From positions 11,731,203 to 11,795,202 of the forward strand of contig NZ_JAGINW010000001.1 in assembly GCF_017876405.1 (NCBI RefSeq): a stretch of DNA of 64,000 nucleotides. Reading direction: 5' to 3'. The notes beneath the pieces were generated by a model. The model ran no database searches. It was given only the letters and a program-made list of their open reading frames with translations, and was not told the DNA's origin. The stretch's first letter is position 1. Each line of letters opens with the position of its first letter. Position numbers and translations under genes: made by a program. Source of the DNA: Kibdelosporangium banguiense (lineage in GTDB: Bacteria; Actinomycetota; Actinomycetes; Mycobacteriales; Pseudonocardiaceae). Of this stretch, positions 1 to 7,841 are shown piece by piece.

Positions 1-300
1 GATGTCGATCTCCGTCAGTCGCACCAACACAGCGGGGTAGCCGTCGAAATGGGGCGTGGTGAAGTACGGGTCCTCGACAAGCAGGGCCTCCTTGACGCCC
101 AGGTCTGCCACTCGCACACCGAGGATGGGGCCGTCCGGGGCCGAATCACCCAGAGCGGCCAGATCTCCCTTGCGCAGTGGGCGTTCCCAGACGAAGAGCT
201 TGTCCTTCACGCGCCACTGCAGCAGGCCGTCACCTGAGGCGCGTTCCTCCGACTGCGGCAGTGCCATGGCGATTCGGCGGACATCATCCCAGGTGGCCAT
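1..300 (-). CDS. MmcQ/YjbR family protein, 3' end cut off by window
   Basis: The reverse strand reads an ATG-started frame open to the window edge (100 residues visible), beginning MATWDDVRRIAMALPQ. It continues with an acidic residue pair and WRVKDKLFVWERP, the N-terminal pattern of the MmcQ/YjbR (double-wing CyaY-like fold) family, whose members average about 120 residues, so roughly 20 residues are missing. The molecular role of the family is not settled; DNA binding has been suggested. The ATG lies 15 nt after the stop of the dienelactone hydrolase on the same strand, so the two are probably co-transcribed. The family call is from motif memory. Confidence 0.75.
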   Translation of the reverse strand, partial: MATWDDVRRIAMALPQSEERASGDGLLQWRVKDKLFVWERPLRKGDLAALGDSAPDGPILGVRVADLGVKEALLVEDPYFTTPHFDGYPAVLVRLTEIDI

Positions 301-315
301 GGGGGATGCTAACTC

Positions 316-1038
316 TCAGCGCAGGTGTTCGGCGAAGAATGACTCGATCCTGGTCCAGGTGTCGGCGGCGGCTATCGGCTCTGGGCCCATGTTGGCGACC
401 CGCATCACCGGGCGCAGGAATTTGGGGCCGATCTCGGCGTCGTTGAGGAAGGAGTGCCCCGCGGTCGGGTACTGCTTGACGTCGTGCGGGATACCGGCCT
501 TGGTCAGCGCCCGCTCCAGTTTGGCCGGGATCTTGCGCTGGGGGACGTCCTTGTAGCCGTAGCTCGCCACGATCGGGCACGCGCCGGCGAGTGTGGCGTC
601 CAGGTCACGCGGTAGGAAGCCGTAGTTCACCGAGGACGCGTCGAACCCGGATGCCGCGGTCAGCAGCGCGAAGCCACCGCCCATGCAGAAGCCGATGACG
701 CCGATCTTCCCTGTGCACTCATCGGACGCCAGCAGCCAGTCACGGGCTGTCTCGATGTCGGCGAACGGCCTGCCCTCTCCCTTGGTCAGCGAGCGCATGG
801 TGGAGACCAGGCAGCGGCGCACGCCTCCCTCGCTGAACAGGTCGACCGCCAGGGTCAGGTATCCGGCTTTGGCCAGCCGGTCTGCCTGCCGCCGAGTCAC
901 GTCGTTCACCCCGAGCGCCTCGTGGATCACGACCACACCGGGCCACGGCCCGTCGCCGGCAGGTTTCGCGAGGTAGCCCCGCAAGGGCTGAGAGCCGCCG
1001 TGCTTCCCGGCGAGGTCGGTCAGGTCGATGTCAGCCAT
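316..1038 (-). CDS. Dienelactone hydrolase family protein
   Basis: This 240-residue alpha/beta hydrolase fits the usual dienelactone hydrolase length. The nucleophile elbow is GFCMGG near residue 118, giving the cysteine nucleophile typical of this family; HEALG near residue 39 supplies the glutamate that activates the cysteine. The remaining triad members are likely the Asp in YGYKD and the His in AGHSF near residue 202. Classical members hydrolyse the lactone formed in chlorocatechol breakdown, but most actinobacterial paralogues have unknown substrates. It is a cytoplasmic protein with no signal peptide. It probably forms a two-gene unit with the MmcQ/YjbR gene immediately downstream, and no ring-cleavage gene lies beside it. 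Confidence 0.85.
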   Translation of the reverse strand: MADIDLTDLAGKHGGSQPLRGYLAKPAGDGPWPGVVVIHEALGVNDVTRRQADRLAKAGYLTLAVDLFSEGGVRRCLVSTMRSLTKGEGRPFADIETARDWLLASDECTGKIGVIGFCMGGGFALLTAASGFDASSVNYGFLPRDLDATLAGACPIVASYGYKDVPQRKIPAKLERALTKAGIPHDVKQYPTAGHSFLNDAEIGPKFLRPVMRVANMGPEPIAAADTWTRIESFFAEHLR

Positions 1039-1154
1039 GGGCTAAACCGTAGCCAGCCGTGACGGCTCGCGCACCGCGAGAAGCATGCCGAGATGTGACA
1101 TTGGACCGGTACGCTCTGCCGCAGTCGACGGCTGCCTCTGGGGGAGGGCCTGAT

Positions 1155-2666
1155 ATGAGCGATACTGCCCTGCGAACGCCGGAAACCGCACAGTTGCCCC
1201 GATTCGCGTGGCGAGAAGTCTCCATCGTGCTCGCTGTGCAGGTCGCGGTTCTGAGCGCGTTGTCCGGACGGTACGGGTTTCACCGCGACGAGCTGTACTT
1301 CATCGCCGCGGGCAAACAGCTGGCCTGGGGATACACCGATCAACCACCCATCACGCCCGCGCTGGCGCGGCTGTCGATCACGCTGTTCGGCGAAACGCCG
1401 GTCGGATTAAGGGTTGTCGCCACACTGGCGGCTGCCGGAACCATCGCGGTGATCGCGTTGATCGCCCGGGAACTCGGCGGTGGCCGGACCGTCCAATGGG
1501 TATCGGCTGCGTTGGCATCGCTCGGGCCGTTCGCCGTGGCCGTGGCGCACATGCTGTCCACAACGACAGTGGACATGCTGATCTGGGCGTTGCTGGGCTT
1601 GGCTGTGTTGCGCCTGCTGCGAACCGGCGATGGACGCTGGTGGCTCGCGGTCGGCGCGGTCATCGGCCTGGGCCTGGCGAACAAGTGGCTCATCTTGCTG
1701 CTGGTGTCCGGGCTCGCGACGGGCGTTTTCGCTTTCGGGCCGCGCGGTGTGCTTCGCAGTGTCTGGCTGGCGGCGGGGGTCGCGGTCGCGTTGGTGCTCG
1801 CGGCACCGGTTTTCCTATGGCAGGCCGCGAATGACTGGCCGATGCTCACGGTCGCGTCCGGGATCAGCGGGGACGACGGCGTGGAGAACCGGATTCTGTT
1901 CATTCCCATGCAGTTGGTGTACCTGACGCCGGTGCTCGTGCCGGTGTGGGCGGCCGGTCTGGTCCGGCTGTGGCGTGATCCCGGGCTGCGCTGGGCTCGG
2001 GCGCTCGCGGTGAGCTATCCCGTTGTGTGCGTGGAACTGTTGGCGCTGGGCGGAAAGCCGTACTACTCGGTGCCGTTGCTGATCATGTTGCTGCCCGCAG
2101 GCGTGCGGCCCGCCCTGGATTGGCTCAGCCGTGGGCGGAAAGCGTCGCGGCGAGGCGTTGTCACGGTGTTCGGCGTGATCGGGCTTGCCATGTCCTTGGT
2201 CACCGGGCTTCCGCTGCTGCCACCGAGTTCACTCAACGGGCCGGTACTGGCGATCAACAAGGAGCCCGGCGAGCAGGTCGGCTGGCCCGAGCTGACGGAC
2301 AGCGTAGCCGGTGTGTGGCTGCAGATCCCGGCTGAACAGCGTGCCAAGTCGGTAATCCTCACCAGTAACTACGGCCAGGCCGGTGCGATTGAGCACTACG
2401 GCCCGGCGATCGGGCTGCCCAAGCCGTACTCCGGTCATATGTCCTATGCGGACTGGGGCCCGCCGCCGGACACCATGACCGGAGCCGTGATCGTTGTCGG
2501 CGGTCAGCCCACGCTGTCGCCCTCGCTCACTGGATGCCGCGTGGTCACGAAGAACGACAACGGAATCGGACTGGAGAACGAGGAACAAGGCACGGCCATC
2601 ACCCTGTGTTCGGGGACGACCGCGCCCTGGTCCAAGATCTGGCCCAGCCTCCGCCGGTTCTACTGA
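1155..2666 (+). CDS. GT39/PMT-like membrane glycosyltransferase
   Basis: This 503-residue polytopic protein starts at an ATG preceded by a strong GGGGGAGGG ribosome site at 1139-1148; the frame is open upstream but has no better start. HRDELYF after the first membrane segment carries the acidic pair expected of the catalytic first loop in ArnT/PMT-type (GT-C fold) transferases. About ten hydrophobic segments follow, then a C-terminal soluble region of about 140 residues. Such enzymes move sugars from a polyprenyl-phosphate donor to lipid or protein acceptors at the outer membrane face; donor and acceptor are unknown here. A TTA leucine codon occurs at 1407-1409, unusual in this GC-rich DNA. 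The 3' end overlaps that of the convergent EamA gene by 7 nt. Confidence 0.8.
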   Translation: MSDTALRTPETAQLPRFAWREVSIVLAVQVAVLSALSGRYGFHRDELYFIAAGKQLAWGYTDQPPITPALARLSITLFGETPVGLRVVATLAAAGTIAVIALIARELGGGRTVQWVSAALASLGPFAVAVAHMLSTTTVDMLIWALLGLAVLRLLRTGDGRWWLAVGAVIGLGLANKWLILLLVSGLATGVFAFGPRGVLRSVWLAAGVAVALVLAAPVFLWQAANDWPMLTVASGISGDDGVENRILFIPMQLVYLTPVLVPVWAAGLVRLWRDPGLRWARALAVSYPVVCVELLALGGKPYYSVPLLIMLLPAGVRPALDWLSRGRKASRRGVVTVFGVIGLAMSLVTGLPLLPPSSLNGPVLAINKEPGEQVGWPELTDSVAGVWLQIPAEQRAKSVILTSNYGQAGAIEHYGPAIGLPKPYSGHMSYADWGPPPDTMTGAVIVVGGQPTLSPSLTGCRVVTKNDNGIGLENEEQGTAITLCSGTTAPWSKIWPSLRRFY

Positions 2667-3529
2667 GCCACTGCCACACGCTCCGGCGTCCTCGACGTCG
2701 CCAGAATGGATCCACAAAGGATCAGAACGAACGACACGACAGTGGTGGTGGTCAGCGGCTCGCTGAGCACCACCACACCGGCCACGACGGCGACCACCGG
2801 GTTGACGTAGGTGATCACCAACGCCCGGGACGGCCCCGCTTCCCGGATCAATGCGAAGAACAACAAGAACGCCACGGCCGTGCACAACACCGCAAGCCCG
2901 CCAAGGGCAAACAGCACATCAGCGGACGGCATTCGCTGCGGCCAGTGCAGAATCGCGAACGGGGCGTAGACAACCGCGGCGAGGCCCAGACACAACGTCG
3001 CCAGCACAAGTCCTGGCACTTCCTGGAGTTTGCGGGCCGCGATCATGGGCGCGATGGCGTATCCCAACGCGGTCAACAGCACCTCGACGACCGACCAGGC
3101 GTCGCCGCCGCTCAGGTTCGGCGCCGCGAGCACGGCCACGCCGCCGAATCCGACTGCCAGACCGATCCACTGCTTGGGCCCCAGCCGCTCCCCCAGCACA
3201 CTCACCAGCACCGCCCCGATGATCGGCACCGAGGCGATCAGCAGCCCGGTCATCGAACTGGACAGCCCTCGCTCGGCGTCGGACAACAACGCCCACGGCC
3301 CGATCACCTCGAAAGCGGCGAACGCGGCAATCGGCATCCAGTGCCGCCGCACCACATCCCAGTCCAGCCGCCGCAACGCGAACGGCAACAACAGCACGGC
3401 GCCGACCGCCGTCCTCGCGAACACCAGCACCGGCACCGAGACACCTTCGACCGCCACCTTGATCATCAGGTAAGGCAGCCCCCAGATAACGCTCATCAGG
3501 CCGAACAGAATCCAACCATTACGTGTCAC
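2660..3529 (-). CDS. EamA/DMT family transporter
   Basis: This 289-residue protein has about ten membrane segments in two homologous halves, the standard EamA (drug/metabolite transporter) size and layout, starting WILFGLMSVIWGLPYLMIK. The second-half signature includes PVVAVVAGVVVLSEPLT, where the conserved Pro and Glu of the family are visible. Members export metabolites or amino acids; the substrate here is unknown. The start is GTG at 3529. It lies 27 nt downstream of an AraC-type regulator on the same strand, an arrangement often seen for EamA exporters, so the regulator probably controls it and senses its substrate (inference). Confidence 0.88.
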   Translation of the reverse strand: MTRNGWILFGLMSVIWGLPYLMIKVAVEGVSVPVLVFARTAVGAVLLLPFALRRLDWDVVRRHWMPIAAFAAFEVIGPWALLSDAERGLSSSMTGLLIASVPIIGAVLVSVLGERLGPKQWIGLAVGFGGVAVLAAPNLSGGDAWSVVEVLLTALGYAIAPMIAARKLQEVPGLVLATLCLGLAAVVYAPFAILHWPQRMPSADVLFALGGLAVLCTAVAFLLFFALIREAGPSRALVITYVNPVVAVVAGVVVLSEPLTTTTVVSFVLILCGSILATSRTPERVAVAQ

Positions 3530-3556
3530 CGCTACAGCCTCGCCGAGGCGGGCGGC

Positions 3557-4357
3557 TCAAGTCTTGAACGCTGTTGCGTCGCGGAACGCGCCCGGGGTGA
3601 CCCCAAGCACCCGGCGGAACCACCGGGTCAGGTGCGCCTGGTCGGCGAAGCCAGTCAGCGCGGCGGCCTGGGCGGGACGGTGGCCTTCGGCGAGCAGGGC
3701 GCGGGCCCGGTTGACGCGGTACTGCGAGAGCCAGGCGAACGGCGGCATACCGACTGTTTCCCGGAAGGTACGTAACAACTGGAAGCGCGACAGGCCTAAG
3801 TCCGCAGCGATCTCGTGCAGCGCGGGAGGGCTGACAATCCGGTCAGCGAGACGGTCCATGGTGGCACGGGCGACGCCGGAACTCGCCGCTACCGGCGGCG
3901 TCGCGGCGCCGACCGCGTGCCGGCGCACGAGTTTGGCCAGGACCCAGGAGAGACGGGACTCCGCTTCGAGCGGGTCCCGCCAGTCGACCAGGGCCGTGTG
4001 GGTTCGCTGGATCTCGGCCGCCAGCTGCGGATCCTCGATCACCGGATCGCGGAAGTGCGGGACGTCCAGTTCGGACATGCTGGTCCACTGCGGATAGAGG
4101 ACTCGGTAGGCGAATCCGGCCGGCCCAGCAGGCCCGCCGGTGTGGGTCAGGCCCGGTTCGATCACCACAATGCTGCCGGGACCCGCGTAGTGGCGTGCGC
4201 CGCGGATGTCGATCACTTCAAGGCCGTCGGTGCACACCCCGATGGAGAACTCGTCATGCGCGTGCGGCGCGTAGACATGCCGGGTGAACCGCGCGGTGAG
4301 CATGTCGAGGGGCGCGCCCTGACCTGCGTCAACGCGTGTCCATGTGGCTTGTTCCAT
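3557..4357 (-). CDS. AraC family transcriptional regulator
   Basis: I placed the start at the ATG at 4357 (MEQATWTRVDAGQG), giving 266 residues; an upstream in-frame ATG would add 26 unlikely residues. Residues about 10-140 form the cupin-type AraC sensing domain, with HAHDEFSIGVCTDG and a GSIVVIEPG strand. Residues about 165-260 hold the two helix-turn-helix motifs, with LSRFQLLRTFRETVGMPP and GFADQAHLTRWFRRVLGVTP. This is the arrangement of AraC activators that sense small molecules. It is the first gene of a probable two-gene unit with the EamA transporter. Confidence 0.88.
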   Translation of the reverse strand: MEQATWTRVDAGQGAPLDMLTARFTRHVYAPHAHDEFSIGVCTDGLEVIDIRGARHYAGPGSIVVIEPGLTHTGGPAGPAGFAYRVLYPQWTSMSELDVPHFRDPVIEDPQLAAEIQRTHTALVDWRDPLEAESRLSWVLAKLVRRHAVGAATPPVAASSGVARATMDRLADRIVSPPALHEIAADLGLSRFQLLRTFRETVGMPPFAWLSQYRVNRARALLAEGHRPAQAAALTGFADQAHLTRWFRRVLGVTPGAFRDATAFKT

Positions 4358-4770
4358 GCGTGCGAATGTATCCCAGGTTCGTCCCCCGGCCGGACTAACG
4401 GCTATGACGCACAGTCGCCAGCCGAAGATCGACATTTCCCCGTTCCGGCAAAAGTGCTGGTCAAACGCTCAATCAAAACGTGATGAAGCAAGCCGCTCTT
4501 GGTCCACAGACAACAACACGCGGCTGCGGATAGCGTTTTCATTGCGATTCCCAAGGCGGGCGTCGACACCACTTGGGAATGACCGAAAGCCGCCGCCCGA
4601 ACCGGCGGTGCGCTACGTGGTGGCGTCGGTCCGCTCCCCGGCGATGCCGGCGCCCCACGTGGCAACAAGTGGAATTCCGCATTCCGGCTCGGTGCCGGAG
4701 CGTCCACATCAGAAGGTCTCACACAAGCAGGTGATTTTGCGGACCTGCCTGGCGGCGTAGCCTTTGAACC
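4358..4770 (+). other. Intergenic stretch without a recognisable gene
   Basis: This is the upstream region of the AraC gene. Short frames are present on both strands, but none has good codon use combined with a ribosome site. I see no tRNA, repeat or convincing hairpin. Confidence 0.5.
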
Positions 4771-4959
4771 ATGGCGTACGAGCAGAAATTGCCCGTCAGG
4801 CTCGCGCTGACGGACGTCGAGGGCCTTGAGCTGTATCGGTTGCTGACCGATGAACGGCCGTTATGGGTCCGTGTGCTACACCCGTTGCCCATTTCTCGCA
4901 GCACGATCGCACGGCTGCACGTCGCGCTGCGAGAACGGAACCTGCGCAACAAACTGTGA
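4771..4959 (+). CDS. Small hypothetical protein (62 aa)
   Basis: A 62-residue frame starts MAYEQKLPVRLALTDVEG and is basic towards the end (LHVALRERNLRNKL). Third codon positions are mostly G or C, which supports coding, but the ribosome site is weak. I recognise no domain. It converges on the RNA-ligase-like gene, leaving 15 nt between stops. It could be spurious. Confidence 0.4.
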   Translation: MAYEQKLPVRLALTDVEGLELYRLLTDERPLWVRVLHPLPISRSTIARLHVALRERNLRNKL

Positions 4960-4974
4960 CCGCTTTCCGGTGAC

Positions 4975-5526
4975 CTACTTACTGGCCAGCGCGTCACGGT
5001 ATTTGAGTTTGGCCATCCTCCCGTCGGGATGATGCCAGACGAGTCCTTCGTATTGTGGATGGTCGAGCAGCCAGGCCATCAAACCGTCATAGTCACGCGG
5101 AACATCGGCCAGTACTTCGGCTGTCTCGTGCCGGACAAGGCGATGTCCCTCGTACCCTTCTGGATTGCCGTTCACTTTCGGCCCGCACAGTTCGTACGTG
5201 CCGGCCGGAAGATCCGGCTCGCCGGCGATCGCCTGATCGAACACCTTCGCGAACGGAGACAACCCGGCCGGCTCCCAGCCAACGGTCTTGCCGGTCGCCG
5301 GATCCTGCTGGACAGCTTGGAAACCCTGCGGCGCGGTCTTACCCGCCTTGACCTCACGACGTGCCCACCAGGTGCCCGATTCGTCGAGCCGGACACAGGT
5401 ACCGTCGTACTTACGCGTCGGCTCACCCTCGCCGTCGAGCACCCAACCGCAGTCGGGGTGCACGTCGCGGGTGACCTTGCGTAGATTCTCGGGATCGCGA
5501 GTGAACAAAGTCGGGATCTTGCGCAT
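4975..5526 (-). CDS. RNA-ligase-like nucleotidyltransferase (RLIG1/DUF5565-like)
   Basis: This 183-residue protein shows the ordered motifs of the covalent nucleotidyltransferase superfamily. RKYDGT at 38-43 is motif I, with Lys39 as the likely AMP-accepting lysine. WWARREVK (53-60) follows, then YELCGPKVNG (111-120, motif III), EGLVWHHPDG (160-169, motif IV) and MAKLKYRD (171-178, motif V). There is no extra N- or C-terminal domain, so it is a minimal catalytic core. KxDGTC followed by a WAR segment resembles the RNA-ligase family typified by human RLIG1 (C12orf29, formerly DUF5565); this is from memory. Such enzymes seal 5'-phosphate/3'-hydroxyl RNA ends with ATP. The start ATG follows GGAGG, which directly abuts a perfect 19-bp palindrome at 5537-5555. 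Confidence 0.75.
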   Translation of the reverse strand: MRKIPTLFTRDPENLRKVTRDVHPDCGWVLDGEGEPTRKYDGTCVRLDESGTWWARREVKAGKTAPQGFQAVQQDPATGKTVGWEPAGLSPFAKVFDQAIAGEPDLPAGTYELCGPKVNGNPEGYEGHRLVRHETAEVLADVPRDYDGLMAWLLDHPQYEGLVWHHPDGRMAKLKYRDALASK

Positions 5527-5536
5527 CGGCTACCTC

Positions 5537-5555
5537 CGTCATGAACTTCATGACG
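5537..5555. promoter_or_regulatory. Perfect 19-bp palindrome in the ligase 5' region
   Basis: CGTCATGAACTTCATGACG is a perfect inverted repeat, two 9-nt arms around one central base, ending right next to the GGAGG ribosome site of the RNA-ligase-like gene. It could be a dimeric repressor operator, or in the RNA a hairpin next to the ribosome site. Confidence 0.6.
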
Positions 5556-5581
5556 ATGGTCGCAGTACCGTCCACTCGTTA

Positions 5582-6076
5582 TTACCGGCCCCAGTAGCCG
5601 CCCTGCGGGTAACCATAAGGATCCTGGGGGTACCCGCCGTAGTAGCCATAGCCACCGTAGTAGCCGTAGTTGTACATGGCGCCGGGATAGAGGCCCCAAA
5701 AGGACTGCGAGCGATCCAGCTTGGGTACCGTCGTCGGCACCTTCACCGTCGGGACCGGCAACACCGGTTTCGGTGGCGGCGGCGGTGTGCTGGTCGCCGC
5801 CTTCTTCGGCGCCGGGATAGCCGGCGGTTGCTGCGAAGGTGTCGACACCACCGTTTCGGATGTCACCGCGACCGGTGGCACGTCGATGAAAACCATCGAC
5901 GGCCGGGTCTGCGTCGTCGTCGGCAGATCCACGACCGCGTCCTCGGCCAACGGAACAATGATCTTGGGGGCGGCCGATTCCTCCGGCTCGTTGCTGTCGT
6001 TCGCGATCATGGCCCCCACAATGACCGCCATTACCCCGGACGCCCCCAGGACAGCCCAGCCACGCCTGCGCCTCAC
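5582..6076 (-). CDS. Membrane-anchored Pro-rich protein with Tyr/Gly-rich tail
   Basis: This 164-residue protein begins with basic residues and a single hydrophobic segment (about 6-25), consistent with an anchor or uncleaved signal. A long Pro/Thr/Val-rich region (about 85-120) follows. The last 35 residues are aromatic and repetitive, with YGYYGGYGYYGGYP. No catalytic domain is visible; it is probably a cell-surface protein. It lies 55 nt upstream of the RNA-ligase-like gene on the same strand, but the palindrome between them suggests the ligase has its own control. Confidence 0.65.
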   Translation of the reverse strand: MRRRRGWAVLGASGVMAVIVGAMIANDSNEPEESAAPKIIVPLAEDAVVDLPTTTQTRPSMVFIDVPPVAVTSETVVSTPSQQPPAIPAPKKAATSTPPPPPKPVLPVPTVKVPTTVPKLDRSQSFWGLYPGAMYNYGYYGGYGYYGGYPQDPYGYPQGGYWGR

Positions 6077-6164
6077 CTAGTCTCCTCCCATGCTCCTGCG
6101 TCACAAGGAGTAACGGGACCACTGTGGATGGTCAATAGCGAATGTGCCGGAGGCATCCCGTCAA

Positions 6165-6186
6165 GTGCCTACTCCGCAGTAGGCAC
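6165..6186. promoter_or_regulatory. 9-bp inverted repeat upstream of the ADP-ribosylglycohydrolase
   Basis: GTGCCTACT and its exact complement AGTAGGCAC are separated by 4 nt, about 75 nt before the GTG start of the ADP-ribosylglycohydrolase. This is a candidate operator or hairpin for the divergent promoter region. Confidence 0.45.
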
Positions 6187-6259
6187 AAGGTCGCCACTAC
6201 CTGAACATGGTTGTCACCATCCGAAGTGGACAGGACAGGCGTTGCCGTACAGTGCGTGC

Positions 6260-7102
6260 GTGCTCGTCGAACTGGCTGTCGGAGACGCATACGGCGCGGG
6301 ATTCGAATACGCGGACCGCAAGTTCGTCGCCGACCACAACACATTGCAGAACTACGTCCAGCACCCCACTCATTCGGACATCCGTCCGGGCGACTACACC
6401 GACGACACCCAGATGACCATAGCCATAGCCGAGCTGATGCTCTCAGACCGGCCATGGACCCCCGAGAACCTCGCCGACGCCTTCGTCGAGGCGTTCCACC
6501 GGGACCCCCGATCAGGCTACGCGGGCCGTTTCCACCAATTCCTGCTCAACACCCAATCAGGCAAGGACTTCCTGCGCCAGATAAAACCCGACAGCGACAA
6601 AAGCGGAGCGGCCATGCGCGCGGCCCCCATAGGCCTGCTCCCGACTCCAGCCGAAGTCATGACCGCCGCAGCCATCCAAGCCCAGGTCACCCACAACACC
6701 CCCGACGGCATAGCCTCAGCCCAAGCAGCAGCCCTCGCCGTCCACTACTGCCACAAAACCCTAGGCCCACCATCCAAAGTAGCCGAATGGATAGACAGCG
6801 TCCTGCCAACCGGAAGCTGGGCAAAGAAATGGCACGGAAAAGTAGGCTCAAAAGGCCGAATGAGCGTAACCGCAGCCCTGACAGCCTTATCCTCCAACAT
6901 AAGCATGAGCAGGCTCCTGCACACCTGCATCGCATTCACCGGCGACGTGGACACAGTCGCAACCATCGCCCTGGCAGCAGCCTCCCAAAGCCCCGAGTAC
7001 ACCCAGGACCTACCAGCACCCCTCTTGGCCAATCTGGAGAACGGCAAGTACGGCCGCGACTACCTCGCCGCCCTCAACTCCCGCCTCCCCACCCAAGCCT
7101 GA
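6260..7102 (+). CDS. ADP-ribosylglycohydrolase family protein
   Basis: The GTG at 6260 begins LVELAVGDAYGAGFEY, the glycine/acid N-terminal signature of the family, giving 280 residues. YTDDTQMTIA (about 55-64) and FTGDVDTVATIALAA near the C-terminus supply the acidic residues that hold the two Mg ions. Enzymes of this fold (DraG, ARH) remove ADP-ribose from proteins or nucleic acids, or hydrolyse related nucleosides; the target is unknown here. Codon use differs from neighbours: many ATA, GTA, CTA and AAA codons and one TTA (6887-6889), suggesting recent acquisition. The frame is open upstream of 6260, but that part overlaps the divergent gene and is not coding. Confidence 0.82.
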   Translation: MLVELAVGDAYGAGFEYADRKFVADHNTLQNYVQHPTHSDIRPGDYTDDTQMTIAIAELMLSDRPWTPENLADAFVEAFHRDPRSGYAGRFHQFLLNTQSGKDFLRQIKPDSDKSGAAMRAAPIGLLPTPAEVMTAAAIQAQVTHNTPDGIASAQAAALAVHYCHKTLGPPSKVAEWIDSVLPTGSWAKKWHGKVGSKGRMSVTAALTALSSNISMSRLLHTCIAFTGDVDTVATIALAAASQSPEYTQDLPAPLLANLENGKYGRDYLAALNSRLPTQA

Positions 7103-7420
7103 AGATCTGGCGTGCCTGGTTAGCCCCCGGTCGCGAACCCAGCCCCGGTTACCGAGCACCCCTTGAAGCCAAAGCGCGTCAGCGCAACAGAAATGTGTCC
7201 TGAGTGTCCTCATCCTCGGTCTGCCTGGGCGAAGCCTGACCACACAAGTCCAGGGCACCGCAGCACAGCGGCGAGCACCCCAAGCCCGGCGCCCCGCAAC
7301 GAAACCTGCCCCAAACCCGAGTCGCCTTTCAGTGAAAAGCACCAACACCAGCCGAAGACTCACCCAATCGCCATACACCCTGCGCCACCCAAGCGCTACC
7401 CCATCCAGGCGATCCCGGAG
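7103..7420 (+). other. Intergenic stretch without a recognisable gene
   Basis: This lies between the ends of the ADP-ribosylglycohydrolase and the cupin gene, which converge on it. Frames here have poor third-position bias and no family signature. No clear terminator hairpin was found. Confidence 0.45.
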
Positions 7421-7774
7421 TCACAGCATGTTCGGACTCACCCCGAGTTTCAGTTCGATCAGGCGGCTCACGTAGGTTGTCGAGCCCTGGTTGGTCAGCA
7501 TGTGGATTTCGCCGGGTTCCCGGTAAACGACACCGCCGGGCTCCTCGTGGACCAGGCGCGGCTCACCCGTGAGTGGGTCGATGCGGTTGGATGCGCCGCC
7601 GAGAGCGATCACCAGGTATGGATGTTCGTGCCGGTGCCAGGTCTGGTGCTCGCCTGGCGCGAGGGTTATCTCCCATACCCGGACCTGGTCGTTTTCGAAT
7701 ATGACGCGCTGCCCGACGTCAGCGAGTTCGATGGTGGAACCGTCCGGTCCGGTGACGATCCTGTCCTTGGCCAT
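7421..7774 (-). CDS. Cupin-domain protein
   Basis: This 117-residue single-domain cupin starts at the ATG at 7774 behind GAGAGG; an in-frame TTG farther upstream lacks a ribosome site. The first cupin motif is seen as HQTWHRHEHPYLVIALGG (metal-binding His residues and Glu), the second as PGEIHMLTNQG. Small cupins of this kind are enzymes or sensors with a bound metal; the function is unknown. It diverges from the ABC importer over a 67-nt region, so the two may share control and the cupin could act on the imported compound (inference). Confidence 0.8.
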   Translation of the reverse strand: MAKDRIVTGPDGSTIELADVGQRVIFENDQVRVWEITLAPGEHQTWHRHEHPYLVIALGGASNRIDPLTGEPRLVHEEPGGVVYREPGEIHMLTNQGSTTYVSRLIELKLGVSPNML

Positions 7775-7841
7775 CCCGCGTTTCCTCTCACCCAAGATAT
7801 GGTCAGGATTTCACAGGTCCTATTCAGGGGGAGAGAAGCCG

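Noticed and set aside
2534..3775. Open + strand frame across the EamA gene
   Set aside because: Gln/His/Arg-rich composition and antisense to a clear transporter; not a gene.
7010..7378. Minus-strand frame of 122 codons past the ADP-ribosylglycohydrolase
   Set aside because: Trp/Arg/Cys-rich, overlaps the end of a clear gene and has no start signal.
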